Source of the DNA: DASQEH01 sp038239485
GTDB lineage: Bacteria > Actinomycetota > Actinomycetes > Propionibacteriales > Nocardioidaceae
NCBI GenBank assembly: GCA_038239485.1
Contig: JBBSET010000008.1
Location: 16,955 to 80,954 of the forward strand
Reading direction: 5' to 3'
Length of the DNA stretch: 64,000 nucleotides
Every line of letters starts with the position of its first letter. Position 1 is the stretch's first letter. The position numbers and the translations under genes are program-made. Below are positions 25,651 to 36,668 of this stretch, piece by piece. The notes beneath the pieces are model-generated. The model was given only the letters and a program-made list of their open reading frames with translations, did no database searches and was not told where the DNA came from.

Positions 25651-26421
25651 ATGCGCAACAAGACCAAGCTCAGTGCCCTCGTGATCACAGCGACCGTTGT
25701 GATGGCTCTCGGGGCCAACAACGCCTATGCCAGCACCCCGCCACCCCCGCCGCCGACCCCGACCATCGTGGCCGACTGGGAGATGAACGACGCTCCCGGC
25801 ACCACGGTGATGACCGACTCAGGTCCGAACCACCTCAATGGCACGGTGTCGCCTGGCAACCAGCCAGGCACCAACGGCGTCAACGCCACCGGCACCTACT
25901 TCCACTGGCAGTTCCGCTGCCCGGCGTGCGCTCCGGTGGACGACACGCGGGTGATCGAAGTGCCGGACCCGCTCAACCTGACCGAGCCCGTCGATCCCGC
26001 GATCACCTACGCGCTGGAGTTCATGATCCGCACCAACCACTCGGCGGGGAACGTGATGCAGAAGGGTCACTCCACCACCGCTGGTGGGCAGATCAAGGTC
26101 CAGAACGTCGCTGGCAACGTCCAGTGCCTGTTCAAGGGTGCCAGCGGTGTCAGGGTCGGTACCGGCTCGTCCAAGGTCGCCCCCCTCAACGACAACCTCT
26201 GGCACGACGTCAGGTGTGTGCACACCGCCACCAAAGTGCAGGAGTACGTGGACGGGGTGCTGGTGGCCACCAAGAACGGCAGCACCGGGCCGATCACCAA
26301 CACTGCCAACTTCACCATCGGCGGCAAGACCCAGTGCGACCAGGTCAAGATCACCTGCGACTACTACTCCGGCGACCTGGACGGCGTGACCATCTCCACA
26401 GACGCCGCCCCTGTCGGCTGA
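25651..26421 (+). CDS. Secreted LamG/concanavalin-like domain protein
   Basis: A 256-residue protein with a Sec signal peptide (cleavage after NAYAS, about residue 28), a proline-rich linker STPPPPPPTPT, and one LamG-type jelly-roll domain (IVADWEMNDAPGTTV start, NLWHDVRCVHTATKVQEYVDG, GGKTQCDQV, DYYSGDLDGVTIS end). Four Cys in the domain could pair. Such domains bind glycans or proteins at the cell surface (family knowledge). It lies 92 nt after the propeller gene and about 100 nt before the phosphoesterase, in the same direction. Confidence 0.8.
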   Translation: MRNKTKLSALVITATVVMALGANNAYASTPPPPPPTPTIVADWEMNDAPGTTVMTDSGPNHLNGTVSPGNQPGTNGVNATGTYFHWQFRCPACAPVDDTRVIEVPDPLNLTEPVDPAITYALEFMIRTNHSAGNVMQKGHSTTAGGQIKVQNVAGNVQCLFKGASGVRVGTGSSKVAPLNDNLWHDVRCVHTATKVQEYVDGVLVATKNGSTGPITNTANFTIGGKTQCDQVKITCDYYSGDLDGVTISTDAAPVG

Positions 26422-26472
26422 CCCTGCGACGACCTTGATCAGCCATTGAGGTCCGCTTTGATACTTCTCCTG

Positions 26473-26478
26473 TATATT
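26473..26478 (+). promoter_or_regulatory. -10 box candidate for secreted metallophosphoesterase
   Basis: TATATT in an AT-rich patch 45 nt before the ATG at 26523. No good -35 at standard spacing was found. Confidence 0.35.
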
Positions 26479-26522
26479 CGCGACATTCAGTGACCTTCCC
26501 TACGAAAGAGACGAATCTTCCT

Positions 26523-27530
26523 ATGATCCGCCCCCTTCGTTTCATGCTGACACTGGTGATGGCCGTTGCCGTGGTGATGCTGACTCTGTCGTTCGGTCCG
26601 CTCTCCGGCGTGACGCTGGCCAGGGCCCACGCCGCTGCCGGCGACATCGTCGTCGGGGCAGTGGGCGACATGGCCTGCGACTCCTCCGACCCGGCCTTCA
26701 ACGGTGGAGCTGGCACGCCAGGGAACTGCGCTGAGCAGCGGACCTCCGACCAGATGCTCGGCGATCCTGCGATCGGGTCCGTGCTGGGCCTCGGGGACTA
26801 CCAGTACGACTGCGGTGACATCAGCGACTACCAGGTCTCCTACAACCCCACCTGGGGGCGTCTGGACAACCGGATGGATCCGGTCGCCGGGAACCACGAG
26901 TACAAGACCGGCAACGACGTATACGGCCGGCCGTGCCCGACGACGAACAAGACCGCCGCCAACTTCTTCACCCACTTCGGGGCTTCGGCGCACCCCGAGA
27001 CCAACGGCCACTTCTCGTTCGACCTCGGCAGCTGGCATCTGATCGGGCTGAACGCCAACTGCGCCAACCAGTCCACTGGCGGCTGTACCGACACCTCAGC
27101 TCAGACGACCTGGCTCAAGGCCGACCTGGCCTCGACCACCCAGCCCTGCATCCTCGCCTTCTGGCACCAGCCGTTGTTCACCGGTCTGGCCAACAACCGT
27201 GGCTGGAACCGGACGTACCAGCCGTGGTGGAACACCTTGCAGGCAGCCGGGGCCGATGTGGTCCTGAACGGACACATCCACAACTACCAGCGCTACCCGG
27301 CCCTGGATGCCAACGGCAACCAGACCTCCGCCGGCATAACCGAATACGTTGTCGGTACCGGCGGGGAGAAGCAGGTCGCCGTCTCCTCGGCGGCAACTGT
27401 GGACCCGATCACCTGGCGCAAGTCCTTCGGGTATCTGCGGATGACGCTGCTGCCCACCGGCTGGACTGCGGACTTCGTCAGTGACTCAGGTCAGGTTCTC
27501 GACTCGAGTGCGGGAGCCTGCCATCTCTGA
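26523..27530 (+). CDS. Secreted calcineurin-like metallophosphoesterase
   Basis: A 335-residue exported hydrolase with a signal peptide (hydrophobic stretch about 7-30, cleavage near ARAHA). It has the full set of phosphoesterase metal motifs: GDMACD, GLGDYQYD, AGNHEY, FWHQPLF and LNGHIHNYQR. The related fold occurs in purple acid phosphatase-like enzymes. The ATG at 26523 places the signal sequence at the N-terminus; a GTG 33 nt earlier has no ribosome site. Likely removes phosphate from extracellular esters; no substrate can be assigned. It is the last of the three secreted genes. Confidence 0.85.
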   Translation: MIRPLRFMLTLVMAVAVVMLTLSFGPLSGVTLARAHAAAGDIVVGAVGDMACDSSDPAFNGGAGTPGNCAEQRTSDQMLGDPAIGSVLGLGDYQYDCGDISDYQVSYNPTWGRLDNRMDPVAGNHEYKTGNDVYGRPCPTTNKTAANFFTHFGASAHPETNGHFSFDLGSWHLIGLNANCANQSTGGCTDTSAQTTWLKADLASTTQPCILAFWHQPLFTGLANNRGWNRTYQPWWNTLQAAGADVVLNGHIHNYQRYPALDANGNQTSAGITEYVVGTGGEKQVAVSSAATVDPITWRKSFGYLRMTLLPTGWTADFVSDSGQVLDSSAGACHL

Positions 27531-27591
27531 GCTGTCAAGGCGATGAATGCTGACCCCTTCTACGCTGGCGATTGCGTGAGGACCCGGTCCG

Positions 27592-29871
<2,280 letters not shown>

Positions 29872-30034
29872 CAGGCTCCCGATCGTCAAGTGCTGGCGCG
29901 GCTGGGTCGTCGTACGCGGTTGACGTGCCAACGCTACCAACGGCTAGCCGGCGCCCGAGCCGCTGGCAGTGGCGGCGGGCCGGGTTATCGGGTGGGATTA
30001 TCGGGTGGCGGCGATCTCGCCGCCACCGACCGGG

Positions 30035-30724
30035 TCAGCTCGAGGCGAGACTCTCCGCCGCAGCCCACGAGCTGACGACGGACGCGAAGAAGGCCAACCC
30101 ATCGGTGCCGGGTCCGCACAGCGCCTCGACGGCGTGCTCGGGATGCGGCATCAAGCCGACCACGTTGCCGCGCTCGTTGGCGATGCCGGCGATGTCGTGG
30201 AGCGAGCCGTTCGGGTTCGTCTCGACATACCTCGCCACGACCAGCCCGTCGCCCTCGAGCCGGTCGAGCGTCGCCTCGTCGGCGACATACCCGCCCTCGC
30301 CGTTCTTGAGCGGGATCGTGACCTCCGCGCCGGCGGCGTATGCCGATGTCCAGGCCGTCGACGTGCTCTCGATCCGAAGCCGCTGGTCGCGACAGACGAA
30401 CTTGCAGTGGTCGTTGCGGATCAGCGCCCCGGGAAGCAGATGCGTCTCGCACAGGATCTGGAAGCCGTTGCAGATCCCCAGCACCGGCATGCCGCCGACG
30501 GCGGCGTCGACGACCTCGCGCATAACTGGCGCGAACCTGGCGATGGCCCCGCAGCGCAGATAGTCACCGTAGGAGAAGCCACCCGGAAGGACGACCGCCT
30601 CGACCCCGCGCAGGTCGTGGTCGCCATGCCAGAGAGCGATCGCCTCGGCGCCGGCGATCCGAACCGCCCGGCGGGCGTCGACGTCGTCGAGGGAGCCCGG
30701 GAAAGTGACGACGCCGATCTTCAC
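30035..30724 (-). CDS. purQ: Phosphoribosylformylglycinamidine synthase, glutaminase subunit
   Basis: A 229-residue class I glutamine amidotransferase. The nucleophile Cys is in VLGICNGFQ, with the His-Glu pair in PHPEHAVEAL. VLPGGFSYGDYLRCGAIA and NERGNVVGLMPHP are typical of PurQ. The ATG overlaps the purS stop by 4 nt, so stoichiometric production with PurS is expected. It supplies ammonia to PurL. Confidence 0.96.
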   Translation of the reverse strand: MKIGVVTFPGSLDDVDARRAVRIAGAEAIALWHGDHDLRGVEAVVLPGGFSYGDYLRCGAIARFAPVMREVVDAAVGGMPVLGICNGFQILCETHLLPGALIRNDHCKFVCRDQRLRIESTSTAWTSAYAAGAEVTIPLKNGEGGYVADEATLDRLEGDGLVVARYVETNPNGSLHDIAGIANERGNVVGLMPHPEHAVEALCGPGTDGLAFFASVVSSWAAAESLASS

Positions 30725-30969
30725 GCCTGCTCGACCCGCACGGTGTAGTCCTCGATCACCGGGTTGCTCAACAGCGTCTCCGCAGCCTTGCGTACCTCCG
30801 CCAGCCGCTCCTCGGTGATGTCGCCCTCGAACTCGAGCTCGAAGCGCTTGCCCTGGCGTACGTCCACCACGCCGCCGAAGCCCAGCCTCGGGAGGGCGCC
30901 GAGCACGGCCTTGCCCTGCGGATCGAGGATCTCGGGCTTGAGCATCACATCGACGACGACGCGGGCCAT
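30721..30969 (-). CDS. purS: Phosphoribosylformylglycinamidine synthase, PurS subunit
   Basis: An 82-residue protein with the PurS pattern VVVDVMLKPEILDPQGKAV and LGFGGVVDVRQGKRFEL. It bridges PurL and PurQ in the FGAM synthase complex. It is the first of the coupled purS-purQ pair. Confidence 0.95.
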   Translation of the reverse strand: MARVVVDVMLKPEILDPQGKAVLGALPRLGFGGVVDVRQGKRFELEFEGDITEERLAEVRKAAETLLSNPVIEDYTVRVEQA

Positions 30970-31098
30970 GGTCTGGGGGTGCTCCTCAACAAGCTCGAGC
31001 GGGGGGCGGTGCCGACAGTCTAGGCGTTCGGTCGGCGGCGGCCGCCCCCACGATGGTCGTCGCGGACCACACGTCGCTGGGTGACCCGAACGCGTGCG

Positions 31099-32667
31099 TC
31101 ATTCAGGTGTCCGTACGAGCTCCCGCTTCAGGATCTTGCCCGTGCTCGTCATCGGGAGCGAGTCGCGGAACTCGATGGTCCGCGGGTACTTGAACGACGC
31201 CATCTGCTCCTTGGACCACGCGACGAGCTCCTCCTCGGTGATCTCGGCCCCGGCGCTGCGGATCACGAACGCCTTCACCTCCTCGCCGTGGCTCTCGTTC
31301 GGCACGCCGACAACGGCCACCAAGGAGACATCGGGATGGGTCATCAGCACATCCTCGACCTCGCGCGGATAGACGTTGAGCCCGCCCCGGATGATCATGT
31401 CCTTGGCCCGGTCGACGATGTAGTAGTAGCCCTCGGAGTCGCGGCGGGCCAGGTCACCGGTGCGGAACCACCCGTCGCGCATCACGTCAGCGGTGTCCTT
31501 GGGGCGCTTGTAGTAGCCCTTCATCACGTTGTATCCGCGGATCGCGACCTCACCGACCTGGTCGACGTCGTCGATGACAGTCCAGTCGGGATCGATCAGC
31601 CGTACCTCGACGCCCCAGATCGGCGTCCCGATCGAGCCCGCCTTCGGAGTCAGCTTCGGCGGGTTGAAGGTAGCGACCGGTGCCGTCTCCGACAGGCCGT
31701 ACCCCTCCTTGATCTGCACCTGGAAGCGCTCCTTGAACTCGCGGATGATCTCGACCGGCAGCGACGATCCGCCAGAGACGGAGACCCGCAGGTTGGCGGC
31801 GATCTTCTCGACGTCGACCGAGTCGTCGAGCGCTCCGAGCAGGCCCCAGTACATCGTCGGTACGCCCGCGAAGAAGGTGATGCTCTCTGACTGCATCAGC
31901 TCGAGCGCCGCTTTGGCGTCGAAGCGCGGCAGCAGTATCAGGGTGCACTGCTCCGCGAAGCCGCCGTTGAGCTGGACCGTCTGGCCGAACGAGTGGAACA
32001 GCGGCAGGGTGACGAGGTGGGTGTCGTACCCGTCGTCCGGCTTCCCATGGAGGCTTGCATCGCTCAGCGCGTTGAGGACCATGTTGGCGTGGGTCAGCTC
32101 GGCGCCCTTCGGCTGCCCGGTGGTGCCGCTCGTGTAGAGGATGACCGCGGTGTCGTCGGCAGCGGTGACGACGGTCTCGAAGGTCGTGGGCTGGTCCGCG
32201 ATGGCGGCCGCGAAGCTGGGCGAGCCGTCCATCGGCGACGCCGGCACGTCGGTCGGATCGGACCTGATCAACGAGAAGTACTGACAGCTCTCCACCTCGG
32301 TGAAGCCGCCCCAGCCGTCCGTCCCCATCGGGAGGTCCTCGGTGCCCTCGAAGCAGAAGTACGCCTTCGCATCGGAGTCCTTCAGGTAGTAGACGACCTC
32401 CCGGGCTTTGAGGAGGACGTTCAGCGGCACGACGATGGCGCCGGCCTTCAGGATGCCGTAGTAGACCATCGGGAAGTAGGGGAGGTTCGGGCACGACAGG
32501 GCCACCTTGTCGCCGGGCTCGACGCCGACCGACACCAGCAGGTTGGCGACCTGGTTCGCCGCGGCGTCGACCTCGGCATACGTGAGCCTGTTCGGCCCAC
32601 ACACGACGGCGTCACGGTTCGGGACGTTCCGGGCGCTGTCTTCGAGCACCATCGCCAGGTTGAGCAC
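31099..32667 (-). CDS. Acyl-CoA synthetase (AMP-forming)
   Basis: A 522-residue ANL-superfamily ligase. The adenylate-forming loop VILYTSGTTGQPKGAELTH is intact, followed by GYGLSETAPV, GWFRTGDLARRD and the C-terminal catalytic lysine in SLPMTSTGKILKREL. The overall arrangement resembles long-chain fatty-acid-CoA ligases; the chain length is not predictable. A GTG start follows CAGGAG. It lies 15 nt after purC and 129 nt before purS, so a fatty-acid enzyme is embedded in the purine transcript, with no obvious biochemical link. Confidence 0.85.
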   Translation of the reverse strand: MLNLAMVLEDSARNVPNRDAVVCGPNRLTYAEVDAAANQVANLLVSVGVEPGDKVALSCPNLPYFPMVYYGILKAGAIVVPLNVLLKAREVVYYLKDSDAKAYFCFEGTEDLPMGTDGWGGFTEVESCQYFSLIRSDPTDVPASPMDGSPSFAAAIADQPTTFETVVTAADDTAVILYTSGTTGQPKGAELTHANMVLNALSDASLHGKPDDGYDTHLVTLPLFHSFGQTVQLNGGFAEQCTLILLPRFDAKAALELMQSESITFFAGVPTMYWGLLGALDDSVDVEKIAANLRVSVSGGSSLPVEIIREFKERFQVQIKEGYGLSETAPVATFNPPKLTPKAGSIGTPIWGVEVRLIDPDWTVIDDVDQVGEVAIRGYNVMKGYYKRPKDTADVMRDGWFRTGDLARRDSEGYYYIVDRAKDMIIRGGLNVYPREVEDVLMTHPDVSLVAVVGVPNESHGEEVKAFVIRSAGAEITEEELVAWSKEQMASFKYPRTIEFRDSLPMTSTGKILKRELVRTPE

Positions 32668-32682
32668 GTCGCACTCCTGAGA

Positions 32683-33546
32683 TCAGAACGTCTCGCCGGT
32701 GAGTCGCTCGTAGGCCCCAACATAGGTTGCACGCGTCTGCACGACAACGGCTGGCGGCAGCTCGGGCGGAGGCGCCCCGGACCCTCGGTCCCAGCCGGAC
32801 TCCGCTGACGTCAGCCAGTCGCGGAGGTACTGCTTGTCGTAGGCGGGCTGGGCCTGGCCAGGCTTCCACGCATCGGCCGGCCAGAACCGCGACGAGTCCG
32901 GAGTCAGCACCTCGTCGGCAAGCAGGATCGTCCCGTCGCCGCGCCGGCCGAACTCGAACTTCGTGTCGGCGAGGATGATTCCCCGCTCGCGAGCCATCTC
33001 CTCAGCCCGCTCATAGACCGACAGCGTCAGGGTGCGCAGCTCCGCCGCGAGGTCGTCGCCCACGGTCTCGACGACGCCCTCGTAGGTGAGCGCTGTGTCG
33101 TGCCGGCCCAGGTCCGCCTTCGTTGTCGGGGTGAAGATCGGCTCAGGCAGTCGCGATCCCTCGACCAGGCCGGGCGGCAGCTCGACGCCGCAGACGCTGC
33201 CGTGGGCGCGGTAGTCGACCAGTCCGGAGCCGGCGAGGTATCCGCGGGCCACGCATTCGACCGGAAGCATGTCCAGCCGCTCGCAGATCACGGCCCGACC
33301 AGCGACCTCGGCCGGCACGTCGGTCGACAGGACGTGGTTCGGCATCAGGTGGCGGAGCCGGTCGAACCACCACAGCGACATCCGAGTCAGGATCGCGCCC
33401 TTGTCGGGGATGGTCGGGCTGAGCACGATGTCATACGCCGAGATACGGTCCGACGCCACCATCAGCAGCCTGCCGTCGTCGAGCTCGTACAGGTCCCTGA
33501 CCTTGCCCGAGTGGAGGTGCCGAGTCCCGGCGATGTCGTCAGCCAT
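32683..33546 (-). CDS. purC: SAICAR synthetase
   Basis: A 287-residue enzyme joining CAIR and aspartate with ATP. Motifs: HLHSGKVRDLYEL, VASDRISAYDIVL, VECVARGYLAGSG, ILADTKFEFG and LTPDSSRFWP. The ATG at 33546 is preferred over upstream in-frame starts. It opens the conserved domain and follows a CAAGAT -10-like box by 6 nt (33553-33558), suggesting leaderless transcription, divergent from the FAD oxidoreductase. Confidence 0.95.
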   Translation of the reverse strand: MADDIAGTRHLHSGKVRDLYELDDGRLLMVASDRISAYDIVLSPTIPDKGAILTRMSLWWFDRLRHLMPNHVLSTDVPAEVAGRAVICERLDMLPVECVARGYLAGSGLVDYRAHGSVCGVELPPGLVEGSRLPEPIFTPTTKADLGRHDTALTYEGVVETVGDDLAAELRTLTLSVYERAEEMARERGIILADTKFEFGRRGDGTILLADEVLTPDSSRFWPADAWKPGQAQPAYDKQYLRDWLTSAESGWDRGSGAPPPELPPAVVVQTRATYVGAYERLTGETF

Positions 33547-33636
33547 GGCCACATCTTGCCAACAGCGCGCCACACCCGCCGACCCCGCGTCCGTCCCTCG
33601 TCGGCGGGCACGCGCGCGGCGAGAGAGGATGCAGGG

Positions 33637-35223
33637 GTGACAGACGCGGTGGTGATCGGATCCGGGCCGAACGGGCTGGTGGCGGCGAACCTGCTCGCCG
33701 ACGCGGGCTGGTCGGTGACGGTGCTCGAGAGCCAGCCGACGCTCGGCGGAGCGGTGCGCACCGACACCGAGGTGCACGAGGGCTTCCGGCACGACACGTT
33801 CAGCGCGTTCTACCCGCTGGCGGCAGCGTCGCCGACGATCGAGTCGCTACGCCTGGCGGAGCACGGCTTGACCTGGCTCCATGCGCCGGCCGTGCTCGGG
33901 AACCCGCTCCCCGGAGCAGGGTGGGCGATGCTCTACCGCGACCCCGAGACGACCGCAGCGTCCCTCGACGCGCTTCACCCGGGTGACGGTGAGGCCTGGC
34001 TGGAGCTTCACCGGATGTGGAGGGTCTTCGGCGACGACCTGGTCAGGGCTCTGCTGACACCGTTCCCGCCGGTCCGCGCCGGCGCCCGCCTGGCGGTCAG
34101 CATGCCGCGCGCCGGCGGCCCGTCGGCGTACGCGCTGACCCTGATGTCGGCCAAGCGGCTGGGCGAGCGCTTCTTCGCCGGTGAGGGGCCGCGGCTGCTC
34201 CTCGCCGGCAACGCGCTGCACGCTGACTTCACCCCCGCGAACCTCGGTTCGGGCATCTTCGGGCTGATCTTGGTGATGCTCGGCCAGACTGTCGGCTTCC
34301 CGGTGCCTGCCGGCGGCGCCGGCGAGCTGATCGCCGCGCTGGCCCGGCGGTTCGAGTCGCTCGGAGGCACGATCGTCGCCGGTACCGCGGCCACATCGGT
34401 CGTGGTCCGAGACGGGCGCGCGGTCGCGGTCCGGCTGGCCGGCGGTGGCGAGATCGCAGCCGACCGTGCCATCGTCGCGAACGTCTCCGCGCCCGCGTTG
34501 TACGGCGGTCTGGTCTCGCTCGACGACCTACCAGCGCGCACCCGCTGGGGGATGAGGCGCTTCCGCTGGGACCCGTCGACGATCAAGGTGGACTGGGCCT
34601 TGTCGTCGCCCGTCCCGTGGGAGCCGGCGCCGCCGGTCGCACCGGGCACGGTGCATATCGCGCACTCGGTCGAGGAGCTGACGACCTTCGCGGAGCAGAT
34701 CAAAGGGCGCACGGTCCCAGCCGCCCCCCTGCTTCTCGTCGGCCAGATGACGTCGACCGACCCGAGCCGGTCGCCGGCGGGAACCGAGTCGTTGTGGGCG
34801 TACACACACGTCCCCCAGGACGCCCGCTCCGACGCCGGCAACGGGGGGATCCGCGGCGTCTGGGACGGTTCGGACCTCGAGCGGATGGCCGACCGGATGC
34901 AAGCCCGGCTGGAGCGGTTCGCCCCCGACCTGGCGAGTCGGGTACTGAGTCGGCGGGCCCTCGGGCCGCGCGAGTTCGAGGCGCGTGACGCCAACCTGCA
35001 CGGTGGAGCGATCAACGGTGGCACCGCCGGGCTTCGCCAGGAGCTCGTCCTGCGTCCGGTGCCCGGGATGGGCCGTTCCGAGACTCCCATCAAGGGGCTG
35101 TATCTCGGGTCGGCGTCCGCCCATCCCGGCGGGGGCGTCCATGGCGCGCCGGGTGCCAACGCCGCGAAGGCGGCGCTCGCTCACGACCGGCTTCGCCAGC
35201 TGTCACGTCGACGCAGCCGCTAG
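33637..35223 (+). CDS. Phytoene-desaturase-like FAD-dependent oxidoreductase
   Basis: A 528-residue flavoprotein. The N-terminal dinucleotide fold VVIGSGPNGLVAANLLADAG with the ADP-binding Glu in VTVLESQPTLGG is clear. The C-terminal FAD segment GLYLGSASAHPGGGVHGAPGANAA is typical of the CrtI/phytoene-dehydrogenase-like NAD(P)/FAD oxidoreductases. The GTG start follows GAGAGAGG. No carotenoid genes are nearby, so its substrate is unknown. It is divergent from purC and converges on purB. Confidence 0.85.
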   Translation: MTDAVVIGSGPNGLVAANLLADAGWSVTVLESQPTLGGAVRTDTEVHEGFRHDTFSAFYPLAAASPTIESLRLAEHGLTWLHAPAVLGNPLPGAGWAMLYRDPETTAASLDALHPGDGEAWLELHRMWRVFGDDLVRALLTPFPPVRAGARLAVSMPRAGGPSAYALTLMSAKRLGERFFAGEGPRLLLAGNALHADFTPANLGSGIFGLILVMLGQTVGFPVPAGGAGELIAALARRFESLGGTIVAGTAATSVVVRDGRAVAVRLAGGGEIAADRAIVANVSAPALYGGLVSLDDLPARTRWGMRRFRWDPSTIKVDWALSSPVPWEPAPPVAPGTVHIAHSVEELTTFAEQIKGRTVPAAPLLLVGQMTSTDPSRSPAGTESLWAYTHVPQDARSDAGNGGIRGVWDGSDLERMADRMQARLERFAPDLASRVLSRRALGPREFEARDANLHGGAINGGTAGLRQELVLRPVPGMGRSETPIKGLYLGSASAHPGGGVHGAPGANAAKAALAHDRLRQLSRRRSR

Positions 35224-35239
35224 CTCCAACCGCGCCAGG

Positions 35240-36664
35240 TCAGAGGATGGCGTCGGGGCGGTACCGGGCGGCCTCGGGGTTCGCCGACACGAGCTCCTCG
35301 ATCCGGCGTACCACGTCCTCGACCTGGCCGGCTGCCGCTCCGGTGAACGACAGCGGGTCCGCCACCAGTGCCACCAGGTCCGCCGCCGACAGGCTGAGCC
35401 GTGAGTCGGCCGCCAACCGGTCGAAGAGGTCGTTGCGCTCGGAACCCTTCTCGCGCATCTCGAGCGCGACGGCCACCGCGTGCTCCTTGATCGCCTCGTG
35501 CGCCACCTCTCGCCCGACGCCGCGGCGCACGGCCGCCATCAGCACCTTCGTGGTCGCCAGGAACGGCAGGTACCGGTCCAGCTCACGCTCGATGACCGCC
35601 GGGTACACCCCGAACTCGTCCAGGACCGTCAGGAACGTCTCGAACAGCCCGTCGGTCGCGAAGAAGGCGTCCGGCAGCGCCACCCTCCGCACCACGCTGC
35701 ACGACACGTCTCCCTCGTTCCACTGGTCGCCGGTCAGCTCGCCCACCATCGACAGGTAGCCGCGCAGGACGACCGCCAGGCCGTTGACCCGCTCGCAGGA
35801 ACGGGTGTTCATCTTGTGCGGCATGGCGCTCGACCCGACCTGACCGGCCTGGAAACCCTCGGTGGCCAGCTCGAACCCCGCCATCAGCCGGATCGTGGTC
35901 GCGAGGCTGCCCGGCCCGGAGACCGCCTGCACGAGGGCCGACACGACGTCGAAGTCGAGCGAACGCGGGTAGACCTGGCCGACGCTCGACAGCACGGCCT
36001 CGAACCCGAGGTGACCCGCTACCAGGTCCTCGAGCCTGGCCAGCTTGGCTGCGTCACCGTCAAGCAGGTCGAGCTGGTCCTGCGACGTACCGACGGGACC
36101 CTTGATCCCGCGCAGCGGGTAGCGCGCCAGCAGGTCATCGAGACGATCCAGGGCGACGAGCATCTCGTCCGCGGTCGAGGCGAACCGCTTGCCCAGCGTG
36201 GTCGCCTGAGCGGCCACGTTGTGCGAGCGGCCGGTGATGACCTGGGTGCTGTACTCGGCCGCGAGCGCGCCGAGCCTGGCGATCGCGGCGACCATCCTGA
36301 TCCGGATCTCGAGCAGGGACTGACGGATCTGGAGCTGCTCGACGTTCTCGGTGAGGTCGCGGCTGGTCATCCCCTTGTGGATGTGCTCGTGGCCGGCCAG
36401 CGCGGAGAACTCCTCGATCCTGGCCTTCACATCGTGCCGTGTCCGGCGTTCGCGCTCGGCGATCGACGCCAGGTCGACGTCGTCGACCACGTCCTCGTAC
36501 GCCTCCACGACACCCTCGGGGATGTCGACGCCGAGCTCGGCTTGGGCTCGGAGGACGGCGAGCCAGAGCCGGCGCTCGGCGATGATCTTGTTGCGCGGCG
36601 CCCAGATCTCGCGCATCGGTCCCGAGGCGTAACGGGCGGCGAGGACGTCGGCGATCGCTGTCAC
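35240..36664 (-). CDS. purB: Adenylosuccinate lyase
   Basis: A 474-residue fumarase/aspartase-superfamily enzyme that acts twice in purine synthesis (SAICAR to AICAR, adenylosuccinate to AMP). The signature GSSAMPHKMN is present, with HEHIHKGMTSRDLTEN and VITGRSHNVAAQATT. The GTG at 36664 begins at the conserved N-terminus and lies 4 nt after the purD stop, so the two are coupled. Confidence 0.95.
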   Translation of the reverse strand: MTAIADVLAARYASGPMREIWAPRNKIIAERRLWLAVLRAQAELGVDIPEGVVEAYEDVVDDVDLASIAERERRTRHDVKARIEEFSALAGHEHIHKGMTSRDLTENVEQLQIRQSLLEIRIRMVAAIARLGALAAEYSTQVITGRSHNVAAQATTLGKRFASTADEMLVALDRLDDLLARYPLRGIKGPVGTSQDQLDLLDGDAAKLARLEDLVAGHLGFEAVLSSVGQVYPRSLDFDVVSALVQAVSGPGSLATTIRLMAGFELATEGFQAGQVGSSAMPHKMNTRSCERVNGLAVVLRGYLSMVGELTGDQWNEGDVSCSVVRRVALPDAFFATDGLFETFLTVLDEFGVYPAVIERELDRYLPFLATTKVLMAAVRRGVGREVAHEAIKEHAVAVALEMREKGSERNDLFDRLAADSRLSLSAADLVALVADPLSFTGAAAGQVEDVVRRIEELVSANPEAARYRPDAIL

Positions 36665-36668
36665 GGCA

